Assembly (NCBI GenBank): GCA_035512775.1
Contig: DATKDI010000001.1
Location: 8,725 to 72,724 of the forward strand
Direction of reading: 5' to 3'
DNA: 64,000 nt
Source: JAJNBA01 sp035512775
GTDB taxonomy: Bacteria; Actinomycetota; UBA4738; HRBIN12
Position numbers and translations under genes: made by a program
Part shown: in pieces, positions 42,118 to 51,169 of the stretch
How positions within the stretch are numbered: the stretch's first letter is position 1
Layout: every line of letters starts with the position of its first letter
The notes under the pieces: model-generated
What the model saw: only the letters and a program-made list of their open reading frames with translations
Told to the model about the DNA's origin: nothing
The model's database searches: none

Positions 42118-44751
42118 TCAAGATGCCGAGAGGAGCTCCCGGGCTCGCGCGGGGATCCCGCCGAGCGCCTGAGGGATCGCGCCGGCCTCCCGACCGCCGG
42201 CCATGGCGAGGATGTCCTTGCCCCCGGCTCCCCCGCCGATGACGCTGGCGGCCTCCCGGAGGAGCTCGGGCGCCGTGACGCCACGCGCGACCGCCTCGGT
42301 GGTGGACGCGGCGACCAGCTGCGCCTTGCCGTCGCTGCCACCGCCCAGGACGACCGCGGCCGCGCGGCCCTGCAGGCGGTCCCGGATCTTCTGGGCGAGC
42401 TCGCGGAGGCCGCTCGCGTCCTCGCCGGGCACCTCGGACACGACGAGCGCGAGCCCGTCGACGTCCAGCGCGCCTTCGACGAGCGAGGCGATGATCGCGT
42501 CGCGATCACCCTTCTGCAGCTTCCCGAGCTCGCTCCGAAGACGCTTGTTCTCCTCGATCACCTTGCGGGCGTGCTCGATAGCGGATCGTGGATCGTTGCT
42601 GCCGAGCGCGTCCACCAGGCCGTGCAGCAGCTCGCGTTCCGCGTTGATCTCACGGAGGGCGTCGGGCCCCACCAGCGCTTCCACCCGCCGCATCCCGGCG
42701 CCGATCGAGCCCTCGTGCAGGAGCCGGATCACACCGATGTGCCCGGTCCGCTCCACGTGGGTCCCGCCGCAGAGCTCCCGGGAGTACTCCCCGATCTCGA
42801 CCACGCGCACGGTGTCCCCGTACTTCTCGCCGAAGAGCATGACCGCACCGAGCCGCTTCGCCTCCTCCATCGTGGTCTCGAAGATGCTCGGGGCGTCGTC
42901 CCTCGCGAGGCGGCGGTTGGCGATCAGCTCCGCCTCCTGCAGTTGCTCGGCGGGGACGGCCGACGGATGCGGGAAGTCGAAGCGCAGACGGCCAGGCTCC
43001 ACGAGTGACCCCGCCTGGCGAGCGTGCTCCCCCAGCAGTTCGCGGAGCGTCGCGTGGACGACGTGGGTGGAGGTGTGGGCTCGGGCGGTCGCCTCGCGGC
43101 GATCGGCGTCGACCTCCGCGTGGGCCTCCTCGCCCGGCCGGACCTCGCCCGACTCGACGACGCCGGCGTGGACGATCGAGCGGTCGCCGGCCGGAACGGT
43201 GTCGATCACCCGGATGACACCGGAGGGCGTGCGGATCAGCCCCCGGTCGCCGACCTGACCTCCGCCCTCCGCGTAGAACGGCGTGCGGTCGAGGAAGACG
43301 CGAACCTCCTGGCCCTCCTCGGCCGCGGACAGCTCACGGAACTCGGGGTCCAGCAGCGACACGACCTCTCCCTCGGACTCGAGGTGGTCGTAGCCGACGA
43401 AGGTCGACGGCGGGGCCGCGCCCGAGTCGAGGCCGATCGGCACCTTCTTCGCAGCAGCGCGGGCGCGGCCCCGCTGCTCCTCGAGCAGCTCCGCGAACCG
43501 GTCTCTGTCGACGGTCAGCCCCGCATCGGCGGCGAGCTCTTCGGTGAGCTGTAGAGGGAATCCGAAGGTATCGGAGAGCTTGAAAGCGTCCTCACCGGTG
43601 ATCCCGCCCTCCTCGGCTCGGGACTTCGCGTCTTCGAAGACCACCAATCCCTGGCGGAGCGTGGCGGCGAACCGCTCCTCCTCGGATCCCGATACCTGCC
43701 GTATGAACGCCTCGTTCTCCCGGAGCTCGGGGTAGGCGTCGCCGGATCGATCCACCACGACGTCGATGATCGGATCCATCACGGAGCGCTCGATGCCCAG
43801 GCGCCGGGCGTGCGACACGACGCGGCGGAGCATCCGGCGCAGGATGTAGCCGCGCCCCCCGTTCGAGGGCTGCACGCCGTCCGCGATCAAGAACGTGGTG
43901 GCGCGGCCGTGCTCGGCGATCACCTTCAGCGAGATGTCGTCGGTCGGATCACCGCCGTGGGTCTTCCCGGACATCGATTCGGCGACCTCGAGGATCGGCC
44001 TGAGCAGGTCGGTCTCGAAGACGTTCTCCACGCCCTGGAGGAGCATCGCCACACGCTCGAGCGACGAGCCGGTGTCGACGTTCTTCGCCGGGAGCGCCCC
44101 GGTGACCCGGAGCTCCTCATCGACCTGGTCCTGGATGAAGACCAGGTTCCAGATCTCCATGAAACGCTCCTCGTCGACGTCGGGACCCCCGTCGGGTCCG
44201 TACTTCGGGCCCCGGTCGACGAAGATCTCGCTGCACGGGCCTCCCGGACCGGCCGTGTGCGTGTGCCAGTAGTTCGCGAGCTCGCCGTTCGCGTCCAACA
44301 TGCCGCGCCGGACGATCCGCTCAGGAGCCAGCCCCACACCGTCGACCCAGCCCTCCACAGCCTCCTCGTCCGTCTCGAACACCGTGGCCCATAGAAGGTC
44401 GTGGTCGATCCCGTAGCCCTCCGTGACGAGCTCGTGCGCCCACCGGATCGCGTCGGCCTTGAAGTAGTCGCCGAACGAGAAGTTGCCGAGCATCTCGAAG
44501 AACGTCTCGTGTCGGGCGTCGCGACCGACGTTGTTGATGTCGTTGGTGCGCATCACCTTCTGGACGGTGACGGCCCGCGGATACTCCGGATCGGCCTGCC
44601 CAAGGAAGACCGGGATGAACTGGTTCATCCCCGCGTTGGTGAGTAGCAGTCCCGACTCCGGCGGAGGGATCAGGGACGAGCTGGGGACGCGCTTGTGTTC
44701 GCGTTCCTCGAAGAACGACAGGAACAGCTCGCGGATGCGATCCCCCTCCAC
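42118..44751 (-). CDS. alaS: Alanyl-tRNA synthetase
   Basis: 877 residues, full length. The class II catalytic core includes FFEEREHKRVPSSSLIP and FEMLGNFSFGDYFK. The editing domain has the HxxxH-type zinc ligands (ARAHTSTHVVHATLREL) and the CGGTHV motif near residue 665. The C-terminal oligomerisation domain ends with the glycine-rich GGGAGGKDILAMAGG. The GTG start is accepted because family sequence begins at once. Confidence 0.97.
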   Translation of the reverse strand: MEGDRIRELFLSFFEEREHKRVPSSSLIPPPESGLLLTNAGMNQFIPVFLGQADPEYPRAVTVQKVMRTNDINNVGRDARHETFFEMLGNFSFGDYFKADAIRWAHELVTEGYGIDHDLLWATVFETDEEAVEGWVDGVGLAPERIVRRGMLDANGELANYWHTHTAGPGGPCSEIFVDRGPKYGPDGGPDVDEERFMEIWNLVFIQDQVDEELRVTGALPAKNVDTGSSLERVAMLLQGVENVFETDLLRPILEVAESMSGKTHGGDPTDDISLKVIAEHGRATTFLIADGVQPSNGGRGYILRRMLRRVVSHARRLGIERSVMDPIIDVVVDRSGDAYPELRENEAFIRQVSGSEEERFAATLRQGLVVFEDAKSRAEEGGITGEDAFKLSDTFGFPLQLTEELAADAGLTVDRDRFAELLEEQRGRARAAAKKVPIGLDSGAAPPSTFVGYDHLESEGEVVSLLDPEFRELSAAEEGQEVRVFLDRTPFYAEGGGQVGDRGLIRTPSGVIRVIDTVPAGDRSIVHAGVVESGEVRPGEEAHAEVDADRREATARAHTSTHVVHATLRELLGEHARQAGSLVEPGRLRFDFPHPSAVPAEQLQEAELIANRRLARDDAPSIFETTMEEAKRLGAVMLFGEKYGDTVRVVEIGEYSRELCGGTHVERTGHIGVIRLLHEGSIGAGMRRVEALVGPDALREINAERELLHGLVDALGSNDPRSAIEHARKVIEENKRLRSELGKLQKGDRDAIIASLVEGALDVDGLALVVSEVPGEDASGLRELAQKIRDRLQGRAAAVVLGGGSDGKAQLVAASTTEAVARGVTAPELLREAASVIGGGAGGKDILAMAGGREAGAIPQALGGIPARARELLSAS

Positions 44752-44783
44752 GAGCCGAGTCTACCGACGGGGTCCCGTGGATC

Positions 44784-45056
44784 TCAGGCGGCGGTGGGTT
44801 CGTGGGGGTCGGGCTCACGGACGGTGGAGGAGTCCATCTCCGCGCGCAGCTCGCGCTCCCGCTGCTCCATCGCTCTCTTGCCCTCCTCGATCGACTCCGC
44901 CACGAGCTTGGACAGGTCCATCAGGCCACCCTTCGCTTCTCGCGCGAGGGTCGCCGGCTTGACCTTGTTGGCCTGGCGCTTCGCCCACCGGGACGTGAGG
45001 ACGGCGCCGGTCGCGCCGGCGCCCAACCCGAGTGCGACCCAGAAGCCCCGGCGCAT
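44784..45056 (-). CDS. Small membrane protein, DUF6167-like
   Basis: 90 residues. One N-terminal membrane helix (GFWVALGLGAGATGAVLTS) and a charged, helical cytoplasmic tail (SKLVAESIEEGKRAMEQRERELR). A protein of this shape regularly lies between the DUF948 gene and alaS in Actinomycetota. Its function is unknown. It starts one base after the DUF948 stop, so the two are co-translated. Confidence 0.75.
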   Translation of the reverse strand: MRRGFWVALGLGAGATGAVLTSRWAKRQANKVKPATLAREAKGGLMDLSKLVAESIEEGKRAMEQRERELRAEMDSSTVREPDPHEPTAA

Positions 45057-45057
45057 G

Positions 45058-45468
45058 TCAGGGCGCCGTCGCGCCCGGCGCCGACGGCGCGCCCTTCGAC
45101 TTCTTCTTGCCGAACGACTCGGCGGCCTTCTTCACACCGGCGCCGACGCTGATGAACTTCATGATCGGGCTCGCGGCCGCGTGTTCGATCAGACCCGTCA
45201 GTCGCTCCACCCGTCCCACGATGCCGCCGACGGAGTCCAGGACGCCACCGACCCGGTCGAGATGACCGTTGGTCCGTTCGACGGACCCCTTGATCTCCCG
45301 GAGCAAGGGGACGGTCTCTTCGCGCATCGCGTCGACCGTGAGGCGGGTCGCCTCGAGCACCCGGAACGTGCTGAGCAGCACGAGACAGAGGAACAGGACC
45401 AGGAGTCCCCAGAACGCTGCCAACACGATCAAGGCGGTCTCGCCGCCGGTGAGAGCCAGGAGCGTCAT
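45058..45468 (-). CDS. DUF948 family membrane protein
   Basis: 136 residues. A membrane helix at about 12-35 (LIVLAAFWGLLVLFLCLVLL) precedes a long amphipathic region (TVDAMREETVPLLREIKGSV) with the heptad-like GHLDRVGGVLDSVGGIVGRVE characteristic of DUF948. The tail is basic. CGGAGG lies six bases before the ATG, the best ribosome binding site in this part. Its role is unknown; it is conserved upstream of alaS in Actinomycetota. Confidence 0.85.
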   Translation of the reverse strand: MTLLALTGGETALIVLAAFWGLLVLFLCLVLLSTFRVLEATRLTVDAMREETVPLLREIKGSVERTNGHLDRVGGVLDSVGGIVGRVERLTGLIEHAAASPIMKFISVGAGVKKAAESFGKKKSKGAPSAPGATAP

Positions 45469-45533
45469 CCGTTACCTCCGTTGTTCATCGTAGGTGGGCG
45501 TCGGCCCAGCATACCCACGGCATCGGAGACGCT

Positions 45534-46796
45534 TCAGTCCTCGGCCGGCCCCTCGATCGGCGCGCCGGTCCCCGGCTCGACCTCGACGTCCTCCCCTTGG
45601 CCCGACGGCTCGTAATACATGACGTCGTCGAAGCGCTCCGGCCGATATTCCTGCTCCACGTGGTGCCCTTCGAAGTCGTGGGGATATTCGTAGCCTTCCC
45701 CGTGGCCGAGCTTGGCCGCGCCCGCGTAGTGCGCGTCGCGCAGATGCGGCGGTACCGGGTCGGTGGAGTCGGCGTCGACCATCGCCTTGTCCAGGGCGTC
45801 GATCACCGAGTTCGACTTCGGGGCCCGCGCGAGATACAGCGCCGCCTCCGCGAGGTTGAAACGCGCCTCCGGCATGCCGACGTGCTCGAGCGCGTGGGCG
45901 GCCGCCACGGCGACCGACAGCGCGCGAGGGTCGGCGAGCCCGACGTCCTCGGAGGCGAAGATCACCATCCGCCGGACGATGAATCGGGGGTCTTCGCCGG
46001 CATGGACCATCCTGCCGAGCCAGAACAGCGCCGCGTCCGGGTCCGAACCCCGCATGCTCTTGATGAACGCGGAGACGACGTCGAAATGGTTGTCGCCGCG
46101 GTCGTAGGCGACGATGCGCTTCTGTACGGCGTCGGCGACCCGCGCACCGTCGATCAGGGTCTCGCCCGCGTCGGCCAGCAGGACGGCAGCCTCGAGCGCG
46201 GTGAGCGCGGCACGGGCATCCCCGGCCGACAGCTCGACGAGGTGATCGAGCGCGTCGGACGTGAGCGATACGCCGAGCGTCCCCATCCCTCGTTCGGCGT
46301 CGACGACCGCGAGCTCCAACAGCCCTCTGATCTCCTCAGCTTCGAGGGGCTCGAGACGGAGGAGGAGACACCTCGAGATCAGCGGGCTGACGAGGCTGTG
46401 GTACGGGTTCTCGGTGGTCGCGCCGATCAAGGTGATGGAGCCGTCCTCGATCGCCGGCAGGAGGATCTCCTGTTGCGCCTTGTTCCAGCGATGGACCTCG
46501 TCCACGAACAGGACCGTCCGGAAGAGGGTGGTCTTCGAATGATCCATCACCCGGCGAGCGTCCGAGACGCCGGAGCTGACCGCGGAGAGCTGTTGGAAGT
46601 CGGCGCCGACCGCCACCGCGAGCAGGTGGGCCAGGGTGGTCTTTCCGGTGCCCGGGGGACCCCACAGGATCGTGGAGGGCAGGTGCCCACCGTCGATCAG
46701 CTTCGTGAGGGGTTTGCCTTGTCCGAGCAGGTGGTGATGTCCCACGAACTCCTTGAAATTGCGCGGGCGCATCCGAGTCGCAAGAGGTCGATCCAT
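45534..46796 (-). CDS. rarA: Replication-associated recombination protein RarA (MgsA)
   Basis: 420 residues from ATG 46796, with AAAGGA ten bases upstream; a TTG at 46841 is less likely. AAA+ clamp-loader-like ATPase that acts at stalled forks. It begins RPLATRMRPRNFKEFVGHHH. Walker A is GPPGTGKTTLA, Walker B LFVDEVHRWNK, sensor 1 IGATTENP. The C-terminal tetramerisation domain includes DHAPH-free RNVGLPEA-type sequence (HALEHVGMPEARFNLAEAAL). The last 30 residues are acidic. Confidence 0.95.
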   Translation of the reverse strand: MDRPLATRMRPRNFKEFVGHHHLLGQGKPLTKLIDGGHLPSTILWGPPGTGKTTLAHLLAVAVGADFQQLSAVSSGVSDARRVMDHSKTTLFRTVLFVDEVHRWNKAQQEILLPAIEDGSITLIGATTENPYHSLVSPLISRCLLLRLEPLEAEEIRGLLELAVVDAERGMGTLGVSLTSDALDHLVELSAGDARAALTALEAAVLLADAGETLIDGARVADAVQKRIVAYDRGDNHFDVVSAFIKSMRGSDPDAALFWLGRMVHAGEDPRFIVRRMVIFASEDVGLADPRALSVAVAAAHALEHVGMPEARFNLAEAALYLARAPKSNSVIDALDKAMVDADSTDPVPPHLRDAHYAGAAKLGHGEGYEYPHDFEGHHVEQEYRPERFDDVMYYEPSGQGEDVEVEPGTGAPIEGPAED

Positions 46797-46998
46797 AGCG
46801 AGGAGTTCCTTTCCGACGATCCGAGTCCTCGGCCCCGTCAAGCCGAAACATCGATGATAGGCGCTTCGTCGAAGCCTCGGAAGCGACCGGTGACCTAGTT
46901 CGGAAGACCATCGTCAGACGGCCACCGTGATCAGCAGTGATGGATGCCGATACCTGGCTGTCATGGTGCGGCTCGTTGCCATCGACCTCTTGTTCGGT
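46797..46998. other. Intergenic region upstream of rarA
   Basis: About 200 bases without a gene. On the minus strand TATCAT (46854-46859) is a plausible -10 box for rarA about 57 bases before its start, with a poor -35. A palindrome GCTTCG-T-CGAAGC at 46863-46875 lies in the promoter spacer and could be an operator. It does not match the actinobacterial or Bacillus-type SOS box. No terminator for the upstream genes was seen. Confidence 0.4.
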
Positions 46999-47400
46999 TC
47001 AGCCGTCGTAGCGCCTGAGGATCCTCTGCGGTCGGATGCGGTAGATGACGCGCTCCTGCCCGGGGGTGTACGTCCACGCCTCGCCGTCGTGATACCGCCG
47101 GTTCAAGGAATCGATATGCGCGTCGGCCTCGGGGCCGGTCACGAACTCCGCGACGATCCCGTCGACCCGCAGCCACCGGTACTGGTCCTGCTCGTCGTGC
47201 ACACTGACGGACACGCGCGGGTCGCGACGGACGTGGCGGTCCTTCACCCGTCCGACCGCCGTGTTCACGAGGATGAAGCCGTCCGCGGCGTCGATCCAGA
47301 TGACCGTCACGTGAGGTGTCCCGTCGGGCCGGATCGCAGCGAAGTGCGCGAAGTTCTTCCCGGAGAGCAGCTCGACGTCGTCGGGGTTCAAGGTCGCCAT
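46999..47400 (-). CDS. PPOX/FDOR-family flavin or F420-dependent enzyme
   Basis: 133 residues from ATG 47400, chosen because AGGAG lies five bases upstream; GTG 47406 overlaps the aspS stop. A split-barrel fold: FAHFAAIRPDGTPHVTVIWID, then FILVNTAVGRVKDRHVRRDP and RVSVSVHDEQ. This layout fits the flavin/deazaflavin oxidoreductase B group common in Actinomycetota, which often use F420. The substrate cannot be told from sequence. Confidence 0.85.
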   Translation of the reverse strand: MATLNPDDVELLSGKNFAHFAAIRPDGTPHVTVIWIDAADGFILVNTAVGRVKDRHVRRDPRVSVSVHDEQDQYRWLRVDGIVAEFVTGPEADAHIDSLNRRYHDGEAWTYTPGQERVIYRIRPQRILRRYDG

Positions 47401-47402
47401 GC

Positions 47403-49229
47403 TCACTCCTGGGTGTCCTCTGGCATGTCTTCTGGTCTGTCGGGTGCCTCCGCGGCCGGCTGCGCGATCACCTGGATCCCGAGCTCACGGAGCTGGGCCT
47501 CATCGACGGGGGCAGGCGCGCCCGTGAGCGGGTCGGCGCCCGACTGTGCCTTCGGGAACGCCGTCACGTCGCGGATCGCGTCCTTGCCGGCCATCAACAT
47601 GACGATCCGATCGAGGCCCATCGCGATCCCGCCGTGCGGCGGCGCGCCGTAGCGGAACGCTCGGATCAGGTGCCCGAACTTCTCCTCGATCTCCGGCTCG
47701 GACAGGCCCAGCACCTCGAAGACCTTCCGTTGCACCTCGGGCCGGTGGATCCGGATGCTGCCGCCGCCGACCTCGAACCCGTTCAGGACCAGGTCGTACG
47801 CCTTCGCCTTCGCGGTCTCCGGATCCAGGTCGTCGGTCGCGGGGGCTGAGAACGGGTGGTGGTTGGCCACCCACTTGCCCTCCTCGTCGCTCCAGTCGAA
47901 CAGAGGCGGATCCGTGTACCACACGTACCGCCACTCCCCTTCGGGGATCATTCCCAGCCGGTCCGCCAGGTGCCGGCGGAGTCCGTCCAGCGCGACATGC
48001 ACCCGGCCGATCTGGTCGGCGACGATGCACACGAGGTCCCCTTCGGTGGCGCCGGTCGCCCCGAGGACCCCGTCGATCTCCTCTTTCGAAAGATGCTTCT
48101 CCACCGGTGAGCGCACGCCGTCGGCCTCGACGACCATCCACACGAGGCCCGCGGCGCCGCGTCCCTTGGCGTCCTGCACGAGCTGGTCGAGCTCCTTCCG
48201 CGAGAGCTGCCCGCCCCCGGGCGCCGCGAGGCCCTTGATCGCGCCATCCTCCATGGACAGAACGGACGCGAAGGCGTTGAAGCCCGTCCCCTCGAAGACG
48301 GCACGGAGATCGGTCAGCTCCATCCCGTAGCGGAGATCGGGCTTGTCGGTGCCGAACCGCGCGAGCATCTCGTCGAACGGGATCCGCGGGAACGGCGTGG
48401 GCACCTCGACGCCGTGGATCTCCCGGACGTAGCGGGCGTAGAGCGGCTCGATGACGGCGAAGACGTCCTCCTGGTCGACGAACGACATCTCGACGTCGAG
48501 CTGGGTGAACTCGAAGCTCCGATCGGCGCGCGGCGCCTCGTCCCGGAGACATCGAACGATCTGGTAGTACCGATCCTGGCCCGCGACCATCAGGAGCTGC
48601 TTCAGCTGTTGCGGCGACTGCGGGAGCGCGTAGAAGCCGCCCGGCCACAGACGAGACGGAACCAGGAAGTCGCGGGCGCCCTCCGGCGTCGAACGGGTGA
48701 GCATCGGCGTCTCGACCTCGAGGAAGCCGAGGGACTCCATGTGATCGCGCGTGATCGCGTTCATCCGGTGCCGGACGCGCAGGATCGCGGTCATCTCGGG
48801 ACGACGCAGGTCGAGGTAGCGGTAGCGGAGGCGGAGCTCCTCCCCGGACTCGATCCGATCCTCGATCGGGAACGGGGGCGTTTCCGCCTCCGAGACCACC
48901 TCCAGCGACGAGGCGACGACCTCGACCTGACCGGTGGGGAGCTGGGGGTTCGCCATACCGTGGGGGCGCGCGCGGACGGTGCCGTCGATCCTGACCACGT
49001 CCTCGGCGCCGAGCCGCTGCGCGGCGGCGTGTGCGGCCGCCGCGTCCTCGGGATGGAACACGACCTGGACGATGCCTTCGCGGTCGCGAAGGTCGATGAA
49101 GGTGACGCCGCCGTGGTCCCTGCGGCTGGCGACCCAGCCGCAGAGGACCACGGCGGCATCCATATGCTCGGAGGTCAGCTCCCCGCAGGCGTGGGTCCGC
49201 ATCGCCGTCCGGTAGATGCTCTCCTTCAT
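47403..49229 (-). CDS. aspS: Aspartyl-tRNA synthetase
   Basis: 608 residues. N-terminal OB-fold anticodon domain (VLCGWVASRRDHGGVTFIDL), class II core with the motif 2 region CLRDEAPRADRSFEFTQLD and motif 3 GIAMGLDRIVMLMAG, and the bacterial GAD insertion between them. Whether it also charges tRNA-Asn depends on gatCAB elsewhere in the genome. The start overlaps hisS by four bases (ATGA). The acidic tail (APDRPEDMPED) is an addition. Confidence 0.97.
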   Translation of the reverse strand: MKESIYRTAMRTHACGELTSEHMDAAVVLCGWVASRRDHGGVTFIDLRDREGIVQVVFHPEDAAAAHAAAQRLGAEDVVRIDGTVRARPHGMANPQLPTGQVEVVASSLEVVSEAETPPFPIEDRIESGEELRLRYRYLDLRRPEMTAILRVRHRMNAITRDHMESLGFLEVETPMLTRSTPEGARDFLVPSRLWPGGFYALPQSPQQLKQLLMVAGQDRYYQIVRCLRDEAPRADRSFEFTQLDVEMSFVDQEDVFAVIEPLYARYVREIHGVEVPTPFPRIPFDEMLARFGTDKPDLRYGMELTDLRAVFEGTGFNAFASVLSMEDGAIKGLAAPGGGQLSRKELDQLVQDAKGRGAAGLVWMVVEADGVRSPVEKHLSKEEIDGVLGATGATEGDLVCIVADQIGRVHVALDGLRRHLADRLGMIPEGEWRYVWYTDPPLFDWSDEEGKWVANHHPFSAPATDDLDPETAKAKAYDLVLNGFEVGGGSIRIHRPEVQRKVFEVLGLSEPEIEEKFGHLIRAFRYGAPPHGGIAMGLDRIVMLMAGKDAIRDVTAFPKAQSGADPLTGAPAPVDEAQLRELGIQVIAQPAAEAPDRPEDMPEDTQE

Positions 49230-50494
49230 CCGGCTCCCGTCTCGGAGGCGAGCCTCGCCGTCAAGGCCTCGGTCGCCACGTCCTCCTGCTGCCCGTCCTC
49301 GAGCCGCCGGAGGGTCACGGTGCCGGCTTCGAGCTCGCGCTCACCCACGATCGCGGCATACGCGGCGCCGGCGCGGTCGGCCATCTTGAGCTGCGCCTTG
49401 AGCGGCCGATCCTCGAAGGCGATGTCTGCCGGGACGCCAGCCGCGCGGAGCTCCCGAACCAACTCGAGCGACCGGGCGCGGCCGGCGTCGCCGACCCCGA
49501 CCACGAACACCGCGAGCCCCGGCTCCTCGGGCGGCGGGAGTCCTTCCTGCTCGATCGCCATCAGCACCCGCTCGAGTCCCATACCGAATCCGACACCGGG
49601 CACGTGCGGTCCACCGAGCACCTCCGCCAGCCCGTCGTAGCGGCCACCGCCGAACAGCGTCCCCTGCTGCGGCGACAGACCCGGGCTCACGAACTCGAAC
49701 GCGGTCCGGGTGTAGAAGTCCAACCCCCGAACCAGCGTGGGCTCGATCACCCACGAGAGACCGGCGTCCTTCAGCGCCGTCTGGACGCCGTCGAAGTGCG
49801 TGCGACACGCGTCACAGAGTCGGTCGATGATCTTCGGCGCTTCCTTCGCGACCGCGCGACAGGCGTCGTCCTTGCAATCGAGGACCCGGAGCGGGTTGTC
49901 TTCGAAGCGATCGCGATGCTCGTCGGTCAAGCGGTCCCGGTTGGCCCGGAGGTAGGCGGTGAGCTCGTCGCGATACGCCGGCCGGCAGACCTCGTCGCCG
50001 ATCGAGTTGAGCTGCAGCTCGATCCGCGTGAGGCCGAGACTCCGCAGGTACGCGTCCCCGACCGCGATCACCTCGGCATCCGCTCCCGGATCCTCCGTGC
50101 CGAACACCTCGATGCCGAACTGTCGATGCTCGCGGTAGCGGCCTTCCTGTGGGCGCGCGTATCGATACATGCGGGTTAGGTAGTACGCCTTGAACGGCGA
50201 GGGCTGCTCCTGCATCTCCGCCAGATACGCGCGCATCACCGGCGCGGTGCCCTCAGGACGGAGCGTGAGCGAGCGACCCTTGCGATCCTCGAACGTGTAC
50301 ATCTCTTTGGTCACGACGTCGCTGCTCTCCCCCGAGGTCCGGGCGAAGAGCTCGGTGGCCTCGAACACCGGGGTCTCCACGTACCGGTAGCCGTACAGGT
50401 GGGCGAGTTCGGCCGCGCGGTCGTAGAGCGCGCGCATCCGGCTCCCCCGCGGCGGAAGGAGATCGAGCGTCCCTCGGGGTGGCCGCAGATCCAT
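49226..50494 (-). CDS. hisS: Histidyl-tRNA synthetase
   Basis: 422 residues from ATG 50494, one base overlapping the upstream hydrolase stop. It begins RPPRGTLDLLPP, the family start. Class II motifs: TLRPEGTAPVMRAY (motif 2 region), the histidine-binding LVRGLDFYTRTAFEF, and FGMGLERVLMAIE (motif 3). The C-terminal anticodon domain runs from about 320. It precedes aspS in the conserved hisS-aspS pair. Confidence 0.97.
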   Translation of the reverse strand: MDLRPPRGTLDLLPPRGSRMRALYDRAAELAHLYGYRYVETPVFEATELFARTSGESSDVVTKEMYTFEDRKGRSLTLRPEGTAPVMRAYLAEMQEQPSPFKAYYLTRMYRYARPQEGRYREHRQFGIEVFGTEDPGADAEVIAVGDAYLRSLGLTRIELQLNSIGDEVCRPAYRDELTAYLRANRDRLTDEHRDRFEDNPLRVLDCKDDACRAVAKEAPKIIDRLCDACRTHFDGVQTALKDAGLSWVIEPTLVRGLDFYTRTAFEFVSPGLSPQQGTLFGGGRYDGLAEVLGGPHVPGVGFGMGLERVLMAIEQEGLPPPEEPGLAVFVVGVGDAGRARSLELVRELRAAGVPADIAFEDRPLKAQLKMADRAGAAYAAIVGERELEAGTVTLRRLEDGQQEDVATEALTARLASETGAG

Positions 50495-51114
50495 CAGGCG
50501 AGATCCACCAGGAACGGGTTCGACGCGCGCTCTCGTCCGACGGTCGTGCGCGAGCCATGCCCCGGGAGCACGTCGGTCTCGTCGTGCAGCGTGAGGAACC
50601 AGTCGAGGCTTCCGCGCATGGCATGAGGTGAGGAGTTCGGGAAATCCGATCGACCGATCGAGCCGGCGAAGACGAGGTCGCCCGCGAACACGGTGGCATC
50701 CGTCACGAAGCAGCAGTGACCGGGCGTGTGTCCCGGCGTGTGCTGCACGCCGATCGAGAACCCGGCGAACGTGAGCGTCTCGCCCCCGACGAGCCGGCGG
50801 AGATCCTTCACGGGGTTGAGCGGATTGTCGAAGCCCGGGTTCCATGCGTCGATGTCCTCGAAGGCGACGGCATCGGCCTGGTGGATGAAGACGGGCAGGT
50901 CGTCTCCCGCGAAGTCGCCTGCGGCGTAAGCATGATCGACGTGCGCATGAGTCAGGAGTACCGCAGCCGGCCGCTTCCCGGCGCGCTCGAGCAGCGACCT
51001 CAGCGCCTCGGGCTCGAAGCCGGGATCGACGATCACGGCGTCCTCGCTGCCGTCGGCCGCGAGCAGCCAGCAGTTGGTGCCGAACGGGTTCCGATCGAAG
51101 ACTTCGAGGTACAT
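50494..51114 (-). CDS. Metallo-beta-lactamase-fold hydrolase, glyoxalase II-like
   Basis: 206 residues from ATG 51114 (MYLEVFDRNPFGTNCWLLA); ATG 51123 is three codons upstream. Zinc ligands are in LLTHAHVDHAYAAGDF (HxHxDH), HTPGHTPGHCCF and FAGDLVFAGSIGRSDF. The set matches glyoxalase II and related hydrolases, usually acting on thioesters. A TACGAT box seven bases before this ATG suggests a leaderless transcript. It lies upstream of hisS, as a similar gene does in mycobacteria. Confidence 0.9.
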   Translation of the reverse strand: MYLEVFDRNPFGTNCWLLAADGSEDAVIVDPGFEPEALRSLLERAGKRPAAVLLTHAHVDHAYAAGDFAGDDLPVFIHQADAVAFEDIDAWNPGFDNPLNPVKDLRRLVGGETLTFAGFSIGVQHTPGHTPGHCCFVTDATVFAGDLVFAGSIGRSDFPNSSPHAMRGSLDWFLTLHDETDVLPGHGSRTTVGRERASNPFLVDLA

Positions 51115-51121
51115 CCGCGGC

Positions 51122-51163
51122 ATCGTACCGGGGACCTCATGCGGCGAGCCGTGGCCGTACGCT
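51122..51163. promoter_or_regulatory. Divergent leaderless-type promoter region
   Basis: Two -10-like boxes face opposite ways. On the minus strand TACGAT (51122-51127) lies seven bases before ATG 51114. On the plus strand TACGCT (51158-51163) lies six bases before ATG 51170. Such spacing is typical of leaderless mRNAs in Actinomycetota. No Shine-Dalgarno sequence precedes either start. Confidence 0.55.
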
Positions 51164-51169
51164 GAGAGC

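Noticed and set aside
46863..46875. LexA/SOS box in front of rarA
   Set aside because: GCTTCG-T-CGAAGC does not fit the TCGAAC-N4-GTTCGA or GAAC-N4-GTTC forms.
46797..46998. Hidden tRNA gene near the synthetase genes
   Set aside because: No cloverleaf arms or T-loop TTCRANNC with matching acceptor stem could be found on either strand.
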